From NCBI GenBank assembly GCA_029379385.1, contig CM055613.1:18122001-18186000 (forward strand): a stretch of DNA of 64,000 nt, given 5' to 3'. Below, in pieces: positions 1 through 10,379 of the stretch; positions within the stretch are counted from its first letter, which is position 1, and every line of letters begins with the position of its first letter. Position numbers and translations under genes: made by a program. This DNA comes from Quillaja saponaria (lineage: Eukaryota; Streptophyta; Magnoliopsida; Fabales; Quillajaceae). Below the pieces are notes generated by a model. The model saw nothing but the letters and a program-made list of their open reading frames with translations, had not been told where the DNA came from and did no database searches.

Positions 1-1775
1 CCTACTCCATACTATTACAAGTCTCCACCACCACCATCTCCATATCCACCACCTCCATACTACTACAAGAGTCCTCCACCACCAGTTTACTCACCTCCCC
101 CGCCCTATTACTACAAGTCTCCACCACCACCATCACCATTGCCTCCTACTCCATATTACTACAAGTCTCCACCACCACCATCTCCATACTACTACAAGAG
201 TCCTCCACCACCAGTTTACTCACCTCCCCCACCCTATTACTATAACTCTCCACCACCACCATCTCCATACTATTACAAGAGTCCTCCCCCACCAGTTTAC
301 TCACCTCCCCATCACTATTACTACAAGTCTCCACCACCACCATCTCCATCTCCACCACCTCCATACTACTACAAGAGTCCTCCCCCACCAGCTTACTCAC
401 CTCCCCCGCCCTACTATTACAAGTCTCCACCACCACCATCTCCTTCACCACCCACTCCCTACTACAAGAGCCCTTCTCCACCAATTTATTATCCTCCACC
501 ACCTCACGTAGTCAAGGGACCACCGCCATCACCATCTCCATACTACTACAAATCCCCTCCACCCCCCATCGCCATCCCCTTCACCACCTTACTACTACAA
601 GAGTCCTCCTCCACCAACGCACTCACCGCCCCCCACCATACTACTACAAATCCCCCCCCACCCCCATCGCTATCCCCACCACCACCTTACTACTACAAGA
701 ATCCTCCTCCACCAACCCATTCTCCTCCCCCACCCTACTACAAGTCACCACCACCTCCATACTACTACAAGAGTCCTCCTCCACCAGTTTACTCTCCACC
801 CCCACCCTACTACTACAAGTCACCACCACCACCACCATCGTCCCCTCTACCAGCTCCATACTACTACAAGAGCCCTCCTCCACCACTTCACTCTCCACCC
901 CCACCCTACTATTACAAGTCACCACCACCACCACCATCGTCCCCTCTACCAGCTCCATACTACTACAAAAGCCCTCCTCCACCACTTCACTCTCCACCCC
1001 CACCCTACTATTACAAGTCACCACCACCACCACCATCGTCACCTCTACCAGCTCCATACTACTACAAGAGCCCTCCTCCACCAGTTCACTCTCCACCCCC
1101 ACCCTACTATTACAAGTCACCACCACCACCGTCACCATCACCTCCACCTCCATACTACTACAAGAGTCCTCCTCCACCAGTTCACTCTCCACCCCCACCC
1201 TACTACTACAAGTCACCACCACCACCTTCACCGTCACCTCCACCCCCATACTACTACAAGAGTCCTCCTCCACCAGTTCACTCTCCACCCCCGCCCTACG
1301 ACTACAAGTCACCACCACCGCCATCACCCTTACCTCCACCTCCATACTACTACAAGAGTCCTCCTCCACCAGTCTACTCTCCACCCCCCACCCTACCACT
1401 ACCAGTCACCACCACCACCATCTCCATCTCCGCCACCTCCTTACTATTACAAGAGTCCCCCACCTCCATCTCCCTCTCCTCCTTCACCCTATTACTACAA
1501 ATCCCCACCCCCACCATCACCATCACCATCTCCCCTACCACCATACCACTACAATTCTCCTCCACCACCATCGCCATCTCCACCATCCACCCCTACCACT
1601 ATATTTCCCCCTCCTCCACCAATACACTCCCCCACCACCCCCTTACTACTACAAGTCCCCACCTCCTCCATCCCCGTCTCCTCCACCATACCTCTACAAA
1701 TCACCTCCCCCACCAAATTCATCTCCTCCACCAATCTACATCTATGCCTCTCCACCACCTCCAATCTACAAATAA
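1..1775 (+). CDS. Classical extensin-like hydroxyproline-rich glycoprotein (5' partial, frame broken in C-runs)
   Basis: Cell-wall structural protein. The repeats alternate SPPPP blocks (sites of proline hydroxylation and arabinosylation in this family) with YYYK or HYN motifs that form isodityrosine cross-links. Frame 1 is open from base 1, so the signal peptide and start lie upstream of the window. The motif PPPPYYYKSPPPP recurs throughout. The repeat phase moves frame 1 to 2 at about 562-567, 2 to 3 at about 628-634, 3 to 1 at about 652-659, 1 to 2 at about 1384-1389 and 2 to 3 at about 1629-1642. Every step is one base inside a C-run. Following the repeat phase, the protein ends in SPPPPIYK and a TAA at 1773-1775, a normal extensin tail. 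Staying in frame 1 gives a Thr/Ser/Leu-rich tail to 1794 that is unlike extensins. The breaks are either assembly or homopolymer errors or a decaying gene. The family assignment is firm; gene integrity is not. Confidence 0.85.
780..1112 (+). repeat. 99-bp (33-residue) tandem repeat, about 3 copies, inside the extensin
   Basis: The string cctctaccagctccatac recurs at 99-bp spacing (units beginning near 842, 941 and 1040). Each unit encodes a 33-residue block combining PPPPPSSPLPAPYYYK and a PPPP(L/V)HSPPPP segment. The copies differ by only a few bases, so the array expanded recently. The flanking repeats are more diverged and lack the PLPAP variant. Confidence 0.85.
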
Positions 1776-1811
1776 GCTTAGTTTGTTCAGCTAGACACCT
1801 CGATCAATCAT

Positions 1812-1939
1812 GTGAGTAGTTCATTTACTAATTGATTCCATAATTTACAATGAGATCACATATTCCCTAATTTCTTTTATATTACATAAGTTTTAATTAC
1901 ATTTAGAAAGCTAATGATTTTCACCTGAATTCATTGCAG
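1812..1939 (+). other. Probable intron in the extensin 3' UTR
   Basis: 37 bp after the TAA, a strong donor (tGTGAGT at 1812) pairs with an acceptor (tcattgCAG ending 1939). The 128-bp segment between is AT-rich, with a CTAAT branch-like motif near 1910. 3'-UTR introns are known in several extensin genes. The call rests on splice consensus only. Confidence 0.5.
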
Positions 1940-2296
1940 GTTTTAATTTATATAGTGAAATAAAAGCGGGCTTCATTTTCAACAGATTTCAATATCATCA
2001 AGCTCCAAATCCAAGTCCTACCAATAAGGATCTGATCACTTGTGATTCAGACAAGATTGTCTCTACTCTTTTGGCTGCCATCTTCCATTTCTTTCTCTTA
2101 AGTTCAAGCAAGAGAGTAAGCAGAACACAGAAGCCAGATTGATGATCAGATGTAAAAGTGAAACTCGAATTCAAACAGTTTGACTTAGGAGTGTTTAATT
2201 TATTGTTGTATAGTTGAATTTTCTATTTTATTGTTGGCGTTTTAACGTAGGACCTTTGTGTGTACTGTGCATTGATGAGATTGTTAAGCAGTAACT

Positions 2297-2302
2297 AATA
2301 AA
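2297..2302 (+). terminator. Poly(A) signal AATAAA of the extensin gene
   Basis: A canonical AATAAA lies about 520 bp after the stop codon and about 360 bp after the proposed 3'-UTR intron. Upstream it has a TTTTATTGTTG stretch typical of plant far-upstream elements. It gives a plausible transcript end near 2320. Confidence 0.45.
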
Positions 2303-5300
2303 AGTAAAGCATTCGTCACCATTTAATTTTGTTCATCTTCTAAATAAGAATTTCAAATTACAAAACTAGAAATAATCATATAAATAATCATTCTTAATAA
2401 AAATAGTATTTAATCTCAAAAAATTTGTTTGACACATAACATATAATTAGATGATATAATTTAAAAAAAAATAAAAATATTAGACAGTATTTATTATATA
2501 GTTATATTAATCAATCTCTTTCGGACATTATACAAATGGAAGTAAAGCATTCCTCTTAACCATTTAATTTTATTTATTTTCTAATTAAATTCTAAGAATA
2601 TAAAATAAGAAGTAATTCGTCTTTAGTTAAATCAATTGACAGCCAGCCTTGGTCTCGTTCTTTCAACGTGTCTTTTGTCTTTCCTACAAAGCTAATCCAA
2701 GTCAAATAACAAATGGCAATAAGGCAACTGCTTCAGTAATTACCAAAGTTGTACATGTTCCTTTTATTGAGCAGCCTTTGTCTTTACTTGGAGCCTGCTA
2801 TATATGAGCTTTTTTCAAGAATGCACGTGTTGTATCAATTGGATCTAGTGCTACTAATGAGTTTCCTTAGAATACTGACAAAGTAATATATGAAAGATTT
2901 ATATTAATTAATTATAATTATAATATTTTAATAAGTATCTTGAAAACAACCATTAAAAAACTCATAATGTCAAGGGACATGCATACTACCTCAGTCCTTA
3001 CTCAATGGAGAGCAGAGCGACGTCTCTTTCTCTCTCTATCTCTAAATAATATGGAATCAGAAGATTAGTTGGTAGAGTGCCCGGCCGGACCACACGGATA
3101 TGCCTTTTGTGCTTTTTTTTTTTTTCCCTAATGCTTGTTAAGTATGTTCAAATAAATTAGCAAAAAAAGACAAAAGTATTTTCAAATAAAATCTTCATGG
3201 CTATCTGGTTCACGCATCTTGATCAAATCTCCAGCAACGATATTTTACACAAATAGTTAATGTATAAAACATAGAGATTTCAAAAAGTTATTAGAGGCTC
3301 ACTCTTACAACTATTTAATTAAACCCTCTTCATATAAAACGTAAATTAAGTTCAAGCATGCACGTATATGAGTTTTTGAGGCACTTAGGCTAGAGTACTG
3401 AACCATAATTAAAAAAATCTAAGTTCTGATATCATGTTAGAACTCACCCTTACAATTAATTAATTGGTTTTAGAAGGAGTTACCTATAGACTTATGTATA
3501 ATGACTTATGTATAATGTGAAGCTCCACTGTGTTAGAAATGTGAGAAATTACCATATTGACATCTCTCATTAAAATAAGTAATTTATCAATTATATAATT
3601 GTTTTCCTTTCTTGGTAACATAATTTATGAACTATTTCTGATATTTGTATTTTGATAAATATTACTTGATTGTGTACCTCATTATTATTCCATAATTCAA
3701 AACATCATTTCTTATTTGATTTTTCAAACCAAGGAAAAACTTTTGCTGTAGCTGGAGTAGTGGATTAGTTAGAAGAAATTAACAATAGTTGTTATACACC
3801 CAGCCATGCAGAGAGATGATTAGCTTAGTGCTATTTTCTCAAGCAATGATTATTATTACCTTTGAAACTTCTTACGTAGAATATCCATTTCACTGTAATG
3901 GACCACTATGACTTTGTCTAAACCAACAAGGACGAACCACCGGCCACTAAGCAAAAAGACAATGGGGGATGGATATGCATGATACCAACAATCTATAAAC
4001 TAATTTGAGGTTATTCTTTTGTTGGCAAAGTTTGCAATAAAAACAATAATAGTAACTCATATAATATAGTGATTAATTAATGTGTATATAACATATGTTA
4101 TATTCATACAGAAACATGCTTATTGATAATATTTCATATTGGAGCAAATCAGTCTTTCTCTTTACTCTATACACCTAATGAATTAAGACAAAGAACAATT
4201 ATAGGAAAGAAAAAGTAGGATCAAAATATGTTATAAAGTCATTGGTCCTAACTAATTTACTTGAAATTAAATACGAACCTGTTGTTGGTAGATCCCATCA
4301 ATTTATATGTTAATGATCAATTAATTACTGATTAGTCACTAAATTCTTAAAGACTTATAGTCAAAACTGTAAACAGAAACAAAAGGAAAGAAATAAAGAA
4401 GTAGGACCAGAGTTGATGACATACAATTAATTCTTATGGAAAATGGATTTTTCTATATATGTTGCTAGCTATTGAGAACTAAATTAGCAACTTTTTGTTT
4501 TGTTTTTTTTTTTTTTTTTTTTTTTCCTACTGGATTAAGAAATTTTCTATGGAGTAGTTGTTGAATCTGCTAGGCTCAGCTGGAAAGTCTTAATCATCAT
4601 CAACTGCCACACATCAATAGCTGCCATATGGAAAATGGGTTAGCCATAAACTTTGATATTTCTGTTCTTGATTTCAATTTGTTCTCTCTATCTGATTTTT
4701 ATAATGGGTTAGCCATAAACTTTGATATTTCTGTTCTTGATTTCAATTTGTTCTCTCTATCTGATTTTTATTTTGTTTTGTAGTCAACAGCATTAATAAT
4801 TGTCATTTCTCCATTTGTCTGCACTCTTGGGCAATGAAGTAGGTATTACATCCAATGTATATATGACAAATGGAATAGTATGTGGCTAACTGTTATTGAG
4901 ATTCCATTTCTTAGTTAAATTTGGGAAAAAAAAAAAAAAAAATTCCATGTACTTTTCTTTTCATAAAAGAAGTTGATCTACTTAAATTTTATTTATTTTT
5001 CTCTATAAGAGAAAGAAATGTGTACGATATTTTATATCGCATAGTCTCAACCTATGTTTATAATTTTGTAATCCAATAAAAGAAAAGAAAAAACAAGTAA
5101 ACAATACTTTGGTGACAGACTATATATGAGCTCAAAATTTACCATAAAAGTCATAAGCTTTTGATTACAGATGAAAGTTAGTCATTAGTGACCATAAAAA
5201 GTTTAGTTCTCACAAAATTAGTAAAATATAATAGTTAATAACTCATAGAAACTTGTCATTGAAGGAAGTAGTGTGCAAGTGATCAAACCATTCTTTGACA

Positions 5301-5729
5301 AATTGGAATCCAGTAGCAAGTTTGTCAAGAGAGTCCTCATAGTAATTTCAAATTTAAGCCAACCGGGAAAAGAAGAATAAGTTGTCATCATTTATAGGTA
5401 TACAATTTGACAATCTTGTTGACATTTTAATACTTATTTTCCTTAAATAATTCAACTTGCAGCTTGTAATTAAAGCAAACCACTTTTAAAAAATAAACTA
5501 TAAATTTCAGTATGAAAATGCCCAAGAGCTGAACTGCTGAACTTTATGAAACTCTAGACCAATAAGCAAACAATGATGGCCAGGTAGAAATAATTATATT
5601 TATGTACAATCTGATCAATAAAAATGCTACAAGTAAAGACGAAGAAACAGTACAACCAGACTTAATCATGTGTTAAACATTGTTTATCTATCCTTAACTA
5701 CAAAGTTAGGCTTCGATTCTTCCAAAAAA
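2303..5729. other. AT-rich intergenic region without recognisable gene
   Basis: No open frame of useful length and no conserved protein is visible. It holds a 14-bp direct duplication (3489-3516), a run of 23 T (4503-4525), the 69-bp tandem duplication at 4634-4771, and near 3420-3440 a weak resemblance to a reversed copia primer-site/LTR junction (ttctgatatcatgttagaac). Otherwise I see nothing. Confidence 0.6.
4634..4771. repeat. Perfect 69-bp tandem duplication (2 copies)
   Basis: Copy 1 is 4634-4702 and copy 2 is 4703-4771. Both begin aatgggttagcc and end tctgatttttat, and I find no mismatch between them. Such identity in otherwise diverged intergenic DNA means a recent event. Confidence 0.95.
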
Positions 5730-5947
5730 TGTAATAACCCAAAAAACTATTTTAATCCCTTGCCCTTTAGTTTTGTGAGGGAGTTTAGTTGGTTTATTTA
5801 GGATTTAGGTGGAAAATTATGAAGTGTAGTATTTGGGTAGTTAAGTTTTAAGAATGTAGGAGGAACTATTGACAAGTAGTAAACTTGCAGAAATAAAACA
5901 CTTTCATTGAAGTAAAGCAAGTGTACAATAGTTGTGAAGCTTAGCAT
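5730..5947 (+). mobile_element. Left end of an LTR-like sequence, cut by the CACTA insertion
   Basis: It begins TGTAATAACCC, a typical start for plant gypsy-type LTRs, and runs into the cat target duplication of the CACTA element at 5948. The remainder may continue at 14875 on the far side of the CACTA, where a plus-strand TATA box is found. The join is inference. Confidence 0.35.
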
Positions 5948-8900
5948 CACTACAAGAAATTACTACATCTGTGAAAGTAGACTCAAAAAATGCAGAGACA
6001 GATAGTGATTATCTACATTTGCAATTTGATTATCAACGTCAACAGACGAGGATATTTTAAAAAGAAAATAAAAAATTAGATGCTGATACTTCTAAAGTAG
6101 ATGTAGAAAATGATAACTTTTAGCATCATATTCCATAAACATATTTTTGTCTGGGTTTTTCACATCAGCGTCTGCCATTACAGATATAATTATTTAATAT
6201 TGGGGCCATTATCTATGAACTTTTCTGCATGTGCATTATGCAGACACAAATAGTATAATAATATTTTGCAAAAATATCTCTGTATCTATGTCTACCACTT
6301 GATATATCTACTTCTACCATGACAAACTTAGATACTCCACTATAAGAAATTATAGTATTCGAGTTTGGCTTTTGGCAAACTTCGATATGTAGACATAAAT
6401 AACCACTATTTGTACCTGTAATTTATCTATTTGCGTCTGTCGTTGCAAACGCAAATATGAAATATTATTTTTTTTATAAAAAAATTATGAATCTAAGTAT
6501 CTCATTTAATGTATTTGCGTGTATATTTGTAGACCTAGTTATTTTTCCCCAAATTAAAACCTAGCCTGCGTTTTTCTTCTTCTTCTTCATTCATTTCCTT
6601 CTAGCTCATTCTACCATTTCTCTCTCCCTCCCTTTACCAGCTAATCACTGGTCAGCCTTCAAACCGCTTTCGTCCCATTCGTGCTTCCTTGCCACCATTC
6701 AATCTCCGTCTCTCTCATTATGAACTCATTTCTATCTAAAATTGAAATCTAGAAACTTAAATCTTAACCTTATCCATCATCTCTACCCATTTTTGCCGTT
6801 CCTTCATCCATTCCTATCTTTCCCAGTCTTAGTCTCAGAATTGAAATTCTTAATCTTCTCAGGTTTTTGCAACTGGTTTATGATTAGTAATATTAAATTT
6901 TCATACTTCAACATTTTTACATATACTTGATTGTCTATCTATTTCATAAGTAAAAGAAAATCTCTATTTATGAAGTTTAAATTCAGTACAAGAAAAAGGA
7001 ATACTACTGACCAACATTTACCGACCAACTGAGGTTGGTCGGTAAAGCACACAAATACCGACTAACTTAACGACCAACCGACTAAATCAGAAGACTAATA
7101 TATTACCGACTAACCTATAGTCAGTGATTTAGTCGGTATATTGGCAGGACTAGTTTTTCTTTTGGCGTGTGTTTTATTTGAGTAGTAAGTTTTTTTTTTT
7201 TTTTTTTTTTTAATTTTTACCGACCAACTAATTAAGTTAGTTGGTGTTTTAATATTTTTATTTATACCATCGAACTAGATTCAGTTGGTAAAGGGTTTCA
7301 CTCTAATTTTTTCGAACCAATAATTTTGGTTGGTTGGTGAATTTTAAAGCCTTAGATCTAAAAACACGCAACCTTTCATTTTTTCTTTTTTGCTGAGTTC
7401 CTCTTCAACCCTGAAATCTTCTGTCTTCCAGATGAGTCTTCCCTTTCACCCTCGAAAATGAGCAACTTCACCGTAGAACTTTGATGCCGCTGCTTTGGCT
7501 CCACTGCTATAATGCCGCCACTACTCTAAAGTGTTTAGAGTTCTCATTTGCTTACTTTTTCCCAAAAATAATTGGGTTTATTTATGGGTCGTCCATTTCT
7601 CTGAGGTTTGAAGTTCTCATTTTCTCACCTCCTAGTACTCTTCTTCCTTTCTTCGTATTCTTCACATTGAGTGTTTAATTTTAGCTGCATCGTCCTTTTC
7701 TTCCCATTGCTTTAGCCAAACCTCGAATGACAGACGCTATGTGGAGCTAATTAGGGACAGATTTTATGGTGGAGGCAAGCATTACATGGCCAGTCAAGCT
7801 AAGGGTTGGAAGATTGATTCACCATCGGAACTCTGATTTATACATTCTGGAGCACTACAGTACTATGTTTGGAATGACAATTCTGATCGAAAACCCTAGG
7901 GAATTATCAGATTATGGTACCCTTTTGTAATCACTCGTTTTATTAAGAGATTTTTCTGTTATTTGTATTTTTCTTGCTCATATTATGTCAGCACATTACG
8001 AAACTTTCTTGGTGTGCATTTCTATACCTTTAGGTTATAGAGGAAAGGTCAGACTATGCTTTAGGTTCACTATTGATATTTGTCTATTTAGGGTTTTCAA
8101 TTTTTTTTTTAAATATTTTTATAATTTACACTTCTGCTTTGTGTTCTATTTTTGAAAAATTTCTCCCAAATTTCTTTTTCATTCCCTCTTTATTTAGATA
8201 GATATGCCTTTACCTCCATTACAATGGCTTTGAGAACTCCATTATTTCAATGTTAAGAGTCAGGTTCATTAAAGGTGTTCAATTTTTGTGTTTCTTCTAT
8301 AGTTTGGTTGTTTATCAAGATTTTAATGTACATATATGATGTATCAATAAGCCTTCTATGTGTTTTCATGTCTGTGGATATTCTTTTCCACCCAGTTTTC
8401 TTTAATCCTCAGATACAAGCATAAATTCACTGAGTTTGTGTTTGGATTGCAACTTTTTGACCCCAAGAAAAGAGGGAAAGACTCTTAGACTTCATTTTAT
8501 TTTATCTTATTATGTTCATTTAGTTACACGAAGCTTGTTAACTTATTAATTAGTAGCAGTACTGTTTATGCCTCATATAGATTTCTCTAGTTGAAGAAAG
8601 ATAAGTGAATAATAGCATAGGATGAAAAATAAGGTTCCCTTTCTTATTGCAGGTAGGGATGGAGATGAGATTAAGATGCAGGTTTAGATAGCAGTAGAAC
8701 CAGGGGCCAAGCATTTCAGATCTTGTTGCTGGTTTATTCATCTCACGAGAGACATCCCTTTGCAGAAAATGGTTAGTTTCATTTTAGCACTGTATGTGCT
8801 TTCATTTTTAGTTTAATTACCTCTTTTTTTTTCTTGTATTGATTATGCAAGAACATAATAGATTGACCTTATTTTATATTGTTGCTAAATCTCTATATAA

Positions 8901-10347
8901 TTTCAACATATATTATTAAATGAAAGAACTGCATAAAGAGATCCATTGATTTTGTCTGTCAGTAGCTAATGTGTGATGCATCAAATAAACATTTGTAATT
9001 GGCTTTTGTTTCTTGTGTTTCAAATATACACCTACAAGTGCACATGAACTTGGGGCTGGAACAAGTGGGATTAATCCACATTATGGGTAAGAGCTATGTC
9101 TATTTTATTTAAAACAATCCTAATATATTGGATATTTATGTCTTTACTTTAAGAAACTTGCACTATATATATATAAGTCCATTTGGGTATTCAAATTAGA
9201 ACTTAGATTTAGGTATTAATATAATGACAGCAATTTAGAAACCAAACATAGCAGTTAGATGATTAAAGAAAAACTAATTCAATTATCTATTTTTATTTAG
9301 TTATTTTCTTTGCTATGAAGTTAACTTTTAGTTATATTTTTCTTGTTGTTTCACTCATGCAGGTAAATCACACGATAATCCAAGCAAAACATGTCTTCAT
9401 TCATATTATATACTTGATCTGCCTACCTATTTATTTATTTTTTAATAGGAAGGAAGCAAGACATATGTGATTTTTAGGACCTGCACCCCCTCTTTCACCA
9501 TTAGCTTTAGTACAGTCACAAACTTACAGGCATTAGTGCTCGTCTCATTTTAATTTTAGGTTTATTGATGATTTTGGATTGATATTCTTGATTTTCACAG
9601 CTTGAATTGGAATATTTCAATTGCCACATTTTATGATATATGCAACTTTTTCTTTTCGTAGTATTTGTTTATAATATTTCTTGTATTCAATGTGTGTTAG
9701 TAGTGAGAGCAATTGACTAGTAGTAGCTTGTTGATTCTGAATGCTGGTATGAGATATTCTTTAATTCTCCATATACCTTTTTGTAGACTCTGGATGCTCA
9801 TATGAAGATCTTACATTTAAGGTTAGCCTTTCTTTTTTCCTTACATGTTAATGATGCAAGTATATTACTAGTTTATAGCCTTTCTTCTATTCTTAAATCT
9901 TTTCTTTTTGTGGTGGATTTTTAGTCAGTGTGAACTTTTAATTTAATTGGGTGTTGGTTTTAGTTTGTTTTGAACACATGGGGTTTAGTTTTGTATATTT
10001 CTCAAATGCTTGAAGGGCAGTGAGTTTGCTACAAGTAAGAATTTCACAACTAAAAGGAAAGTACTAAACTGGTTAAGCAATTTCCTCAATTCTCAATTGT
10101 CTACTTTTTGGATTTCACTAAAAGATCAATCAGTTTCCATCTATAGATCTAAGTGATTGAATTTCTTGTTCTTCTCCTAAAACTAAAGTATGTTGCATGC
10201 TATGTTAGTTTATGGAAATTGATAGACAAATATTGGAAATAAGCTATTGTGCTTCTGCAAATTCTGTATGTCATTTACAGCTGTGTAATGTTAGTTAAGT
10301 GTATTTCATTGTTTTTTGTTAATAAGCAAGCAACAACTTGAATATCT

Positions 10348-10379
<32 letters not shown>

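Noticed and set aside
146..1764. Several long minus-strand frames across the extensin
   Set aside because: They are shadows of the proline-rich plus-strand repeats. Their composition (Val/Met/Glu/Ser, GGTGG-derived) simply mirrors CCACC repeats.
1390..1794. Frame-1 continuation of the extensin with a Thr/Leu/Ser-rich tail
   Set aside because: The extensin repeat grammar continues in frames 2 and 3 instead, and ends in a normal tail at 1775.
3067..3100. tRNA-like D-arm (tagttggtagagtgcc)
   Set aside because: No T-arm, anticodon arm or acceptor pairing follows; it is an isolated resemblance.
6338..6360. CACTATAAGAAAT as an alternative left end of the outer CACTA
   Set aside because: The preceding bases are ctc, which do not match the cat duplication at 14875. 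The site at 5948 does match, so this is an internal copy of the terminal motif.
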